Source: an uncultured Thermomicrobiales bacterium (lineage in GTDB: Bacteria > Chloroflexota > Chloroflexia > Thermomicrobiales > UBA6265). From it: a stretch of 64,000 bases of DNA. The stretch spans positions 16,129 through 80,128 of the forward strand of contig CADCWG010000131.1 of NCBI GenBank assembly GCA_902806335.1, in the 5' to 3' direction. Within the stretch, counting starts at the first letter, position 1. Every line of letters begins with the position of its first letter. The notes below the pieces were generated by a model. It ran no database searches, was not told the origin of the DNA, and saw only the letters and a program-made list of their open reading frames with translations. The position numbers were made by a program, and so were the translations under genes. This document shows, piece after piece, positions 56,621 through 64,000 of this stretch.

Positions 56621-57565
56621 CTAGCCACCCCGTGCCGCGAGAAAGGCCCGGACTTCGTCGGCCGTCGGTGCGGCATCGTGGGCGCCCGCTCGGGTCACCG
56701 CCAGCGCACCGGCCGCGTTCGCCAACCGGAGGGCAGACCCCAGCGACTCACCGCGTGCCAGCTCTGCGGCCAGAATCCCGGCGAGCGCGTCGCCGGCGCC
56801 GAGCGTCGCCACCACGCCGACCGGCCAGCCCGGGACCGCGTGGGAGTCGTCGCGCTCGACCGCCACGAGTCCGTCGGGGCCGAGGGTCACCACCACCGCG
56901 GCGCACCCGTAGCGGCGGCGGATCACCGTCGCCGCGTCACGGGCCGCCACCACCCCGTCCACGCGCTGCCCGGCGAGCGCGGCGGCCTCGCCGGCGTTGG
57001 CGAGCAGCACGTCCGCCGCGCGCAGCAGTCCCTCGACCGGAGCCAGGTCGGCCGGGACTGGCGCGGCGCTCAGCACCACCGTCGCCCCGGCGGCCCGCGC
57101 CAACTCCGCGGCGCGAAGTGATGCGGCGGACGGGATCTCGAGCTGGAGCAGCAGCACGGCGGCGCGGGCGAAGAGGTCGTCGGCCGCCGCCAGGTCGGCC
57201 CCGTCGAGCCGTGCGGCGGCACCGGGCACGATCACAGACGCGTAGTCGTTCCCCTCGCCGACGAGCACCGTGCTCGCGCCGGTCGGGTGGATCGGATCGA
57301 CCGACACGCGGTCGACCGCGACCCCCGCCTCGGTCATCGCCGCCAGGAGCTGACGGCCGAAGACGTCGTCGCCCACCCGCGCCACGAGCGCCGAGCGGAC
57401 CCCGGCCCGGGCCGCCGCCACCGCCTGGTTGCCGCCCTTCCCGCCCGGGTGGACTGCGAAGTCGTGCCCGGGGAGCGTCTCTCCCCGTCGCGGCAGCCGG
57501 TCGGCGTTGGCGACGAGGTCGACGTGGACGCTGCCGACCGTGACGACGAGCGGCGGCCCGTCCAT
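56621..57565 (-). CDS. rbsK: Ribokinase, PfkB family
   Basis: Start ATG 57565 follows AGGAGG; the tracked start is 8 codons earlier. The 314-residue protein has VTVGSVHVDLVANADRLPRRGETL, the GGKGGNQAVAAARAG motif, and the C-terminal LGAGDALAGILAAELA with the catalytic Asp. The Thr that usually precedes GAGD is Leu here (ATLGAGDA), a mild departure. Phosphorylation of ribose or a similar sugar by ATP is expected. It lies between the TIM-barrel isomerase gene (about 120 bases away) and the sarcosine oxidase gene, so it may act on the product of that isomerase. Confidence 0.88.
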   Translation of the reverse strand: MDGPPLVVTVGSVHVDLVANADRLPRRGETLPGHDFAVHPGGKGGNQAVAAARAGVRSALVARVGDDVFGRQLLAAMTEAGVAVDRVSVDPIHPTGASTVLVGEGNDYASVIVPGAAARLDGADLAAADDLFARAAVLLLQLEIPSAASLRAAELARAAGATVVLSAAPVPADLAPVEGLLRAADVLLANAGEAAALAGQRVDGVVAARDAATVIRRRYGCAAVVVTLGPDGLVAVERDDSHAVPGWPVGVVATLGAGDALAGILAAELARGESLGSALRLANAAGALAVTRAGAHDAAPTADEVRAFLAARGG

Positions 57566-57683
57566 CACGCCTCCTCGTCGCGGGCTCATCTTCGTCGTCC
57601 GCCCACGTCCGACGGCGATCGTTCGCCGGCCTCACCACGGGGTCGTGCCGCACCCAGGCGGACCGACGACCGGGACGGTCCGC

Positions 57684-58658
57684 TCACGTCGATGCCGCGA
57701 ACCGGTCGAGCCCCCCGCTCGCCAGTCCGACGAGGCGCCCGACGGCCATCGCGTCCTGCGCCTCCTGGGCCGCGGCGAGGGCGTCGATGTCGAGCCGACC
57801 CAGGGCGGCCAGGGCCCGTTGCACCCAGGCGATGTTTGCCGCGCACTCCGCGACCGGGTGCTCACGGACGGGAAACGTGTCGAAGTAGATCGTCCCCTCG
57901 TAGCCGCCGCGACGAAGCTGCCACAGCACCTCCAGGGTGGTCGTCGGGTGGACGCGACCGACCGCCAGGCCATCGTCGCCGCGACCGTACCCCTCGTTGA
58001 GGTGGACGCCGAACAGCTTGCGCTCCCGCAGCGCCAGCGCGGCCGACGCACCCGGGTGCTCGCCGGCCATCAGCGCGTGGCAGACGTCGAGCGTGACGCC
58101 GAAGTTCGCCAGGCCGACCTCCCGCACCGCGAGCAAGGCGTCGCCCATGCTCCGGATCAGCGCGAACCGGCGAGGCTCGGTCGGCTTGTACTCCACGCTG
58201 ACGCGGATGGCCGGGTCGTGCTCGGCCACTCGGCGAAAGCCGAGAAGCTCGCGCTCCCAGAGCCGGCTGTAGTCGACCTGGAAGGGGTAGTCGAAGCCGT
58301 CGTCGGCCATCCAGAGGACCACGTGGCCGGCGCCGAGCGCCGCTGCCTGGTCGACGGCCTCCAGGGCGATCCGGATCGCCCGCTCGCGCGTCGCCTCCCT
58401 GGGGCTCGTGAAGGCCCCGTCCGCGAACTCGGCGCCCTCGTACCGCAGGTTGATCCCGGTCGGCCGCAGGCCCGAATCGGCGATCGCCGTTCGGAGCTCC
58501 AACTCGGGTTGTGTGGTGAAGTGCTGGGGGTAGTTGAGCTCCACCGCGTTGAGGCCGGGAACGGTCGCCGCAGCGCGGAGCAGCCCAGGGGCATGGGGTC
58601 CCTCGGCCACCGGCTTGAACGAGTTGAGCCGCGTCGCGAACCGCCACGGCTTCGGCAT
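57684..58658 (-). CDS. Xylose isomerase-like TIM-barrel protein
   Basis: Start ATG 58658 (MPKPWRFATRLNSFKPV) follows GGAGGGG; the tracked ORF begins 117 codons upstream. The 324-residue protein has the AP-endonuclease-2/xylose-isomerase fold with the four metal ligands visible as Glu in SVEYKP, Asp in TLDVCHAL, His in GVHLNEGYG and Asp in YFDTFP. Related proteins act on rhamnose and other sugars as isomerases or epimerases. It is followed by a ribokinase and is divergent from a carbohydrate ABC importer, so it probably handles the imported sugar. Confidence 0.82.
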   Translation of the reverse strand: MPKPWRFATRLNSFKPVAEGPHAPGLLRAAATVPGLNAVELNYPQHFTTQPELELRTAIADSGLRPTGINLRYEGAEFADGAFTSPREATRERAIRIALEAVDQAAALGAGHVVLWMADDGFDYPFQVDYSRLWERELLGFRRVAEHDPAIRVSVEYKPTEPRRFALIRSMGDALLAVREVGLANFGVTLDVCHALMAGEHPGASAALALRERKLFGVHLNEGYGRGDDGLAVGRVHPTTTLEVLWQLRRGGYEGTIYFDTFPVREHPVAECAANIAWVQRALAALGRLDIDALAAAQEAQDAMAVGRLVGLASGGLDRFAAST

Positions 58659-58828
58659 CCTCGCCCCTCCGTCCAGGCCGCCTTCGCCCGACTCGCTCAC
58701 GCCGACGCTCTCCCGTCCCGCCGTTGTCGGTCGCCCTTGCCGCCAATTGCCAGGACATGGCCCCACTCGGACGCCATCCCAGGCACGCCCGTTGGCCGGC
58801 CCATCATGCCGTATCGGCCGGCTATCTG

Positions 58829-58856
58829 TTGACAGTCGGCCCAGCCCCGATATCCT
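58829..58856 (+). promoter_or_regulatory. Near-consensus promoter of the second sugar ABC operon
   Basis: TTGACA (58829-58834) and TATCCT (58851-58856) are 16 bases apart, about 100 bases before the GTG start of the binding protein. This is one of the best promoter matches in the window. Confidence 0.7.
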
Positions 58857-58957
58857 GCCAGCGCCCATGGGGACGGGCGGCGCCGCAGCCGTCCGGACGA
58901 CCCCGGTCGACGGGTCCGTGCGACGATCGCACGCGCCAGCGCGAGGAGAAGCGAACC

Positions 58958-60622
58958 GTGTCCACCGACGGCGTTGGGACCCCGGGACCGCAGCCACACC
59001 GCCCCGCATCCGTCAGCCGCCCGCTCAGCCGGCGAGGCGTGCTCAAGGCCGCGACCGGCGCCGCGGCCGCCTTCTACGCCACCGGCGTCCCCGGCAAGGC
59101 TTACCGGCGGGCGATCGCGCAGGACGACCCACGGACTCAGCTGCTCGCCGAGAGCGACCCGGAGAGGGCCGGCGCCCTCGCGCTCAAGACCACCAAGGAG
59201 GGAGCCTTCGCCGGCCAGACGGTCCGCTTCCAGGGGCTGAGCAACGCCGGGTTCCACGTCAACGTCTTTCGCCCGTTCGCCAGGGCCTGGGAGGAGAAGA
59301 CCGGGGCGACCGTCGAGTGGATCGAGGTCACCCAGGCCGAGAGCTTCCAGAAGATGTACCAGGCGATCAGTTCGGACACGGTCGCCTTCGACGTGCTGGA
59401 GGCGTCGGGTGGCTGGGAGGGCGACCTCCTCGGCGGCGGCCACTGTGTGGCGATGCCGGCCGAGTACCTCGAGGGCGCGAACTACGATCTGAAGGACGTG
59501 GTGCCGTACCTCCAGTCGCCGACCCGGACCTGGGACGGGGTGACCTACGGCGCCTCGATCGACGGCGACATGCACCACTTCAACTACCGGCGCGACGTCT
59601 TCGCCGACGCCGACCTGGCGGCGGAGTGGACCGCCGCCGGCGGCGAGGGGCAGTTCGGGCCGCCGACCACCTGGCAGCAGGTCCAGGCCTACTCCCAGTT
59701 CTTCCAGGGCAAGGAGTTCGACGGGCAGCCCCTCTACGGGATCCTCGATTCCCTGGCCCCGTCGGGTGGCGTCGGCCACTACTTCTTCAACAGCCGCGCC
59801 AGCGCCTACGCCAAGTACCCGGGCGACCCGGCCTTCTTCTTCGATCCCGACATGACGCCACGGATCAACAGCCCGGCCTTCGTCCGCGCGCTCGAGGACA
59901 TGGTCGCCGCCCTGCCGGCGGCGCCGCCGGATCAGACCAACGCCGAGCTGCTCCGCAACCTCGACAACTTCCTCGCCGGCACCGGCACCATGTGCCACTG
60001 GTGGGCCGACATCGGCTCCAACGTCTACACGAACGACAGCAGCCTGGTCCAGGGCAAGGTCGGCTACAGCGTCCTGCCCGGCTCGCCGGACGTCTACAAC
60101 CCGCAGACGGGCCAGTTCGAGACCCTGCCGGAGCCGAACTTCGCCCCCTACCTGGCCTTCCTCGGCTGGGGGCTCTACGTGATGAACGAGGCCGACCAGA
60201 ACGGCGTCGCCGCCGCCGCCTGGGACCTCGTCGACCACCTCACCGGGCGGGACGCCTCGCTCTGGATGAACATCTACCCGTCGGGCATGAACCCGTGGCG
60301 GGAGAGCCACTTCAACGCCGCCGACTGGGTCCAGACCGGCTTCCCCCAGGAGGAGGCCCAGCAGTACCTCGACTCGATCCGCGACTCCTACAACCACCCG
60401 AACCGGATCGTGGACCTCCGCATCCCCGGCCAGGGCCAGTACTTCGAGGCCGCCGAAGCCGCCTGGACCCGGGCGATCACCGGCGAGGTTAGCGCGCAGC
60501 AGGCGCTCGACGACGCCGCGACGCGATGGAACGAGATCACCGACACGCTCGGCCGCGAGCGCCAGGTCGAGCTCTACCAGGCCTCGCTGGGCGGCGGGGG
60601 CGCGGCGACCCCGACCGCCTGA
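58958..60622 (+). CDS. Carbohydrate ABC transporter substrate-binding protein, family 1
   Basis: GTG 58958 (GAGGAG upstream) gives a twin-arginine signal peptide (SRRGVLKAATGAAAAFYATG). The 554-residue protein is a family-1 binding protein: VRFQGLSNAGFHVNVFRPFARAWEEKTGATVEWIEV, TFDVLEASGGWE-like AFDVLEASGGWEGDLL and a late Trp-rich region (CHWWADIGSN). It is longer than the 400-450 residues usual for the family. The ligand is probably an oligosaccharide or polyol. Two permease genes follow directly, but there is no ATPase gene in the cluster, so a shared MsmK/UgpC-type ATPase would have to be supplied from elsewhere. Confidence 0.87.
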   Translation: MSTDGVGTPGPQPHRPASVSRPLSRRGVLKAATGAAAAFYATGVPGKAYRRAIAQDDPRTQLLAESDPERAGALALKTTKEGAFAGQTVRFQGLSNAGFHVNVFRPFARAWEEKTGATVEWIEVTQAESFQKMYQAISSDTVAFDVLEASGGWEGDLLGGGHCVAMPAEYLEGANYDLKDVVPYLQSPTRTWDGVTYGASIDGDMHHFNYRRDVFADADLAAEWTAAGGEGQFGPPTTWQQVQAYSQFFQGKEFDGQPLYGILDSLAPSGGVGHYFFNSRASAYAKYPGDPAFFFDPDMTPRINSPAFVRALEDMVAALPAAPPDQTNAELLRNLDNFLAGTGTMCHWWADIGSNVYTNDSSLVQGKVGYSVLPGSPDVYNPQTGQFETLPEPNFAPYLAFLGWGLYVMNEADQNGVAAAAWDLVDHLTGRDASLWMNIYPSGMNPWRESHFNAADWVQTGFPQEEAQQYLDSIRDSYNHPNRIVDLRIPGQGQYFEAAEAAWTRAITGEVSAQQALDDAATRWNEITDTLGRERQVELYQASLGGGGAATPTA

Positions 60623-60705
60623 CGCCATGGCGCGGCAGTGGGGGCCGAGGTTCGGCCCCCGCCGCCACGCCGCCCGACCCCTGCGCGCCGCCGATCGTCT
60701 CCGGG

Positions 60706-61683
60706 ATGATGCCGATGGCCAACGACGCGCTCCGACCGGACACGGCGCGACCGCTGGTCGGTCGGTCGCCGGCGCCCAGGGTAGGTCGGCGTCCCGGGGG
60801 CGGCATCCCCGGCCAGGGGCGACAGCCGCTGGTCTTTTTGCTCCCCGCGGTTCTCGTCACGCTGGCCGTGGTGATCTTCCCGACCCTCTTCGGGCTCTAC
60901 GTCAGCTTCACCGACTGGCAGCTCAACGACCCCGGCGGGCGGCAGTTCAACGGGATCGAGAACTTCCGGCGCATCTTCCAGGACGGCCGGTTCTGGAACG
61001 CGCTGCGCAACAACTTCGTCTTCGTCGGCCTCGGGGTCCCGCTCCAGTACGTGCTCGCCCTCGGCCTGGCGCTGCTGCTCAACCAGGACATCGTCGGCCG
61101 CCGCTTCTTCCGCGTGGTCTTCCTGCTGCCGTTCATGATGAGCCCCGTCGCGGCCGGCTGGATGCTCGGGCGTTCGATCTTCGACGCCCAGCGGGGTCCC
61201 CTCGCCGACCTCCTGACGTGGCTCGGGGTCGAGCGGATCGTCTTCTTCGAGACCGGCCGCCGGGCCGTCGCGTCCCTGCTCGTGATCGACGCCTGGTACT
61301 CGATCCCGTTCATGCTGGTGATGCTGCTGGCGGGGCTCCAGGCCCTCCCCGGCGAGGTCTTCGAGGCGGCCAAGATCGACGGCGCCACCGGCTGGCAGCT
61401 GTTCCGGGACATGACCTTCCCGCTGCTCCTGCCGGTCAGCCTGACCGCGGTCGTCCTGCGGGCGGTCTTCGAGTTCAAGGTGATCGACATCATCCTCGTC
61501 GTCACCGGCGGCGGTCCCGGCGACGCGTCGGAGACCCTCACGGCGTACATCTACAAGCGGGGCGTCTCCGGCCTCGACGTGGGGTACGCCACGGCGATGT
61601 CGCAGATCTTCCTGCTCGTGGTGATCGTGACGATCACGCTGCTCCTGGCGACGGTCGGACGGAAGGTGCGCGAGACGGTCTGA
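60706..61683 (+). CDS. Carbohydrate ABC permease, MalF/UgpA type
   Basis: I use the ATG at 60706 (MMPMANDALRPD); the ribosome site is weak and neighbouring ATGs at 60709 and 60715 are alternatives. The 325-residue protein has six helices and the EAA loop in GEVFEAAKIDGATGWQLFRDMTFPLLLP, which contacts the ATPase. LLPAVLVTLAVVIFPTLFGLYVSFTDWQL is a standard first segment of this family. It pairs with the next permease. Confidence 0.92.
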   Translation: MMPMANDALRPDTARPLVGRSPAPRVGRRPGGGIPGQGRQPLVFLLPAVLVTLAVVIFPTLFGLYVSFTDWQLNDPGGRQFNGIENFRRIFQDGRFWNALRNNFVFVGLGVPLQYVLALGLALLLNQDIVGRRFFRVVFLLPFMMSPVAAGWMLGRSIFDAQRGPLADLLTWLGVERIVFFETGRRAVASLLVIDAWYSIPFMLVMLLAGLQALPGEVFEAAKIDGATGWQLFRDMTFPLLLPVSLTAVVLRAVFEFKVIDIILVVTGGGPGDASETLTAYIYKRGVSGLDVGYATAMSQIFLLVVIVTITLLLATVGRKVRETV

Positions 61684-61734
61684 CCCTCCGGTCGCCGCGG
61701 GCGAGGGGAGCGTCGTGAGCGGGACGGTGGACCC

Positions 61735-62658
61735 ATGGCGGTCGCGATCCGAGGGACGAGGGCGAATCGCGGGACACGGCCGGCGGCGAGCGGCATCGCC
61801 GCCCGCCGGGCGCGCCACGTCACCGGACGGACGCTGACCTATGCCGTTCTCCTCTTCTGGGCCTTCATCTGCCTCTTCCCGATCTACTGGACGATCAGCA
61901 CCTCGTTCAAGGACCAGGTCGCGGTGCTCCGCGGGCCGGAGTACATCCCCTGGCTCCAGTACCAGCCGTCCTCGATCGGGTGGGACTCGGTCCTCCAGGG
62001 CGACAACCGCGACATCTTCATCCGCAATGCCCGCAATAGCCTCCTCATCAGCCTCGCGTCCTCGGCCCTCGCGGTGGTCCTCGGGGCACTGGCCGGCTAC
62101 GGCCTGACCCGCTTCCGCTACAAGTTCGGCCGGATGGGCAACAAAGACATCTCGTTCTGGTTCCTCTCCCAGCTGATCCTGCCGCCCGCCGCCGTCGTGA
62201 TGCCGATCCTGATCCTCTACCGGGAGCTCCACCTCCTCGACACCCAGATCGGTCTGATCGTGCTCTACACCGTCGTCAACCTGCCGATCGTGGTCTGGAT
62301 CACCCGCGACCAGTTCAACGCGATCCCGGTCGAACTGGAGCAGGCGGCGCTGGTCGACGGCGCCTCGCTCTTCGGCGCGTTCTTCAAGATCGTGCTCCCG
62401 ATCGCGACACCTGGGCTGGTCGCCGCGTTCATCCTCTCCACGATCCTGGCCTGGAACGAGTACTTCTTCGCCACGGTCCTGACCGCCACCAACGCCGTCA
62501 CCCTGCCCTGGTTGGTCGGCGCCCAGGTCAGCTCCCAGGGGGCCAAGTGGTGGGCAATGGCGGCGATCGCGACGGCGGCGATCCTGCCGCTGACCATCGT
62601 CGGCGTCTTCCTCGAGCGGTACATCGTCCGCGGCCTCACCGCCGGTGCGGTCAAGTAG
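61735..62658 (+). CDS. Carbohydrate ABC permease, MalG/UgpE type
   Basis: ATG 61735 follows GCGGGA. The 307-residue protein begins with a basic head and then has YAVLLFWAFICLFPIYWTISTSFKDQ, several further helices and the EAA loop in VELEQAALVDGASLFGAFFKIVLPIATPG. It completes the membrane part of the importer. No ATPase follows; the next genes are two small unrelated ones. Confidence 0.92.
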   Translation: MAVAIRGTRANRGTRPAASGIAARRARHVTGRTLTYAVLLFWAFICLFPIYWTISTSFKDQVAVLRGPEYIPWLQYQPSSIGWDSVLQGDNRDIFIRNARNSLLISLASSALAVVLGALAGYGLTRFRYKFGRMGNKDISFWFLSQLILPPAAVVMPILILYRELHLLDTQIGLIVLYTVVNLPIVVWITRDQFNAIPVELEQAALVDGASLFGAFFKIVLPIATPGLVAAFILSTILAWNEYFFATVLTATNAVTLPWLVGAQVSSQGAKWWAMAAIATAAILPLTIVGVFLERYIVRGLTAGAVK

Positions 62659-62890
62659 GCAAGGACGTCCCCGGAACCGCCCCCCAGACAGTCACTGCCC
62701 GCCGAGCACCCGCGGGTCCGCACGGCCGGCCCTACCGCCCGGGGGTCTTCGTCGGGGCCGAGGCGCCGCGAGCGGAGTGACGCGAGCCGCCCGAGATGGC
62801 GCGCGGGCGACCGGTCACCGTGGCGACCCAGTTGCGTTGCTGGCCCCGGCGGTCCCGGCGGAGGGGCCGAGCAGCGATGAGGGACCACAG

Positions 62891-63145
62891 ATGACCCAGC
62901 ACCACGAGTCGGCCAAGGGCGAGCAGGACTTCAACCGGCTCAGTGACGAGGAGCGCCACAACCTGCCGGCCGCCGGCCAGGCTGGGCTCTCCAAGGGCGG
63001 TACCCGCGAGAGCCCCGAGGATGACGGCCACCGCCCGGAGGTCACCGATTACCGCCCGGGGCCGTCGGTCGACCACCCGAGCCGCGACAACGCGATCATC
63101 CGGGACACGGTCGGCCAGGCCGAGGACGAGCTCGACGGCGTCTAG
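62891..63145 (+). CDS. Small acidic hypothetical protein
   Basis: ATG 62891 follows GAGGG. The 84-residue product is hydrophilic and charged (MTQHHESAKGEQDFNRLSDEERHNLPAAGQAGLSKGGTRE), with no hydrophobic segment, and is probably disordered. It lies 97 bases before another small acidic protein. The function is unknown. Confidence 0.6.
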   Translation: MTQHHESAKGEQDFNRLSDEERHNLPAAGQAGLSKGGTRESPEDDGHRPEVTDYRPGPSVDHPSRDNAIIRDTVGQAEDELDGV

Positions 63146-63241
63146 GGGATGGCCGCGTCGGCCTACCTGCCGGGCGAGAGCCAACCATGACGCTGCCCGG
63201 GGAGTCGGCCCTGAAGGGCCTGACCACGCGAGGGAGAGCCG

Positions 63242-63478
63242 ATGACCAGGGAGGAACCGGGTTCGCCCGAGGTGGAGCAAGTCGACGAGCCCCGCGGGCT
63301 CGGCCGCCTCGTCGAGAGCGCCGTCCCCGCCGAGGTCCGCGAGGAGCACCGGAAGGGCGAGGCCGACGCCGAGGTGGAGGAGGCGTCGGAAGAGTCGTTC
63401 CCGGGGAGCGACCCTCCCGGGTACGCCGACGGCCGCGCCGAGGAGACGGGGGTCGACCCCTCGACGCCGTCTTCCTGA
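63242..63478 (+). CDS. Small acidic protein with SFPGSDPP motif
   Basis: ATG 63242 follows GGGAG. The 78-residue product is strongly acidic (ESAVPAEVREEHRKGEADAEVEEASEESFPGSDPPGYADG). EEASEESFPGSDPPGY matches a short motif, EESFPASDPPSW, that I recall recurring in small bacterial proteins of unknown role. The rest is low complexity. It ends shortly before a convergent binding-protein gene. Confidence 0.65.
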   Translation: MTREEPGSPEVEQVDEPRGLGRLVESAVPAEVREEHRKGEADAEVEEASEESFPGSDPPGYADGRAEETGVDPSTPSS

Positions 63479-63686
63479 CCGTCAACCCCACGGTAGCGAC
63501 CGTCCCGGCCGGCGCACCCTGGGCCCAGCGGGGTCGTGGTCGGCGGGGTGCCGTCCACGCGCCGTCCGACTTGCGGACCGGTCGCCCCTGGCCCGCACCC
63601 GCGGAATGCGGGTTCAGATCCGCGTCGTCGCGCTTCCGCCGGCAGCCTCCCCTACCCAGACCAGGCGGGCCCGGCGGGCCGCACGC

Positions 63687-64000
63687 TCAGTCGTCGACGC
63701 GCCAGAGCGATCGGGTGTCGAGCGTCGGCCAGAGGACGTTCTGGGCGAAGCCGCGGACGTCCGGGCGCGTCACGACCAGCGTCTGGGGGAAACCCAGCCA
63801 GAGTCCGAAGAGGTCCTCGTTGGTCTCCTCCTGGAGACGACTGAGCGCGTCCCGCTGGGCGTCGAGGTCCTCCGGGTCGGCGGCGAAGTGGTCGGCGATT
63901 GCCGCGTCCACCTCGGGATTGGCGTACCCACCGGGGTTCCAGCCCTGGACGTTGATCCTGGGATCGAAGGCCGAGCCGTAGAGGTCGAAGTCGGTGAACC
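63687..64000 (-). CDS. ABC peptide/solute-binding protein family 5, C-terminus only
   Basis: The stop (TGA) is at 63687 and the frame runs off the right window edge. The 104 residues visible read FTDFDLYGSAFDPRINVQGWNPGGYANPEVDAAIADHFAADPEDLDAQRDALSRLQEETNEDLFGLWLGFPQTLVV. The GWNPGGYANPEVD and QRDALSRLQEETNEDL segments are typical of the end of SBP_bac_5 (DppA/OppA-like) proteins. The rest lies outside the window. Confidence 0.8.
   Translation of the reverse strand, partial: FTDFDLYGSAFDPRINVQGWNPGGYANPEVDAAIADHFAADPEDLDAQRDALSRLQEETNEDLFGLWLGFPQTLVVTRPDVRGFAQNVLWPTLDTRSLWRVDD

Overview
This is a GC-rich chromosomal window with dense genes on both strands, many GTG and TTG starts and purine-rich Shine-Dalgarno sites. 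There is no phage, IS, CRISPR, rRNA or convincing tRNA. The gene mix suggests a Chloroflexota bacterium close to the Thermomicrobia/Sphaerobacter group: an alpha2-type GlyRS with Zn knuckles, many Tat- or Sec-exported ABC sugar-binding proteins, Gfo/Idh plus ThuA pairs, DUF3105 plus DUF305, and Thr/Pro/Glu-rich secreted proteins. This placement is inferred from gene families only. No marker gene was compared with a database.

1-6.2 kb: a DUF305 protein (cut by the window edge) and a DUF3105 protein on the minus strand, divergent from two tandem secreted S41-peptidase paralogues that end in a 22-bp-stem bidirectional terminator. 6.4-10.3 kb (minus): glycyl-tRNA synthetase, a XerC/D recombinase and alanine dehydrogenase. 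10.7-13.8 kb: rseP with three PDZ-like segments, then ispG. 14-19.1 kb: a NitT/TauT-type ABC importer (binding protein, ATPase, permease) behind a clear promoter, then menA and a metallophosphoesterase.

19.8-26.1 kb: an alpha/beta hydrolase, a small orphan coding fragment, then a divergent pair of exported proteins. One is a 1167-residue protein with three related domains joined by low-complexity linkers and an ICHVTGS Cys/His module; the other is a von Willebrand A protein. 26.2-30.4 kb: Mug-type DNA glycosylase, Gfo/Idh oxidoreductase, ThuA-like protein and an 8-oxoguanine-deaminase-like amidohydrolase, all in one direction. 30.9-36.6 kb: trehalose-6-phosphate synthase, a zinc-ribbon protein, a DUF1835 protein and RF3. 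36.8-42.7 kb: three large multi-pass GT-C type glycosyltransferases. 42.8-45.5 kb: a double-domain M16 peptidase.

45.8-53.3 kb: a ytfQ-ytfR-ytfT-yjfF type galactofuranose/pentose-like ABC importer on the minus strand, divergent from an enolase-superfamily sugar-acid dehydratase and an SDR dehydrogenase. Promoters are visible in both directions, with a 14-bp palindrome at one of them. This looks like a sugar uptake and oxidation locus. 53.3-55.2 kb is mostly gene-poor. 55.2-62.7 kb: monomeric sarcosine oxidase-like enzyme, ribokinase and a xylose-isomerase-like TIM-barrel protein, divergent from a second carbohydrate ABC importer (Tat-exported binding protein plus two MalFG-type permeases, no ATPase) with a near-consensus promoter. 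62.9-64 kb: two small acidic proteins, one with the SFPGSDPP motif, and the 3' end of a family-5 binding protein cut by the right edge.
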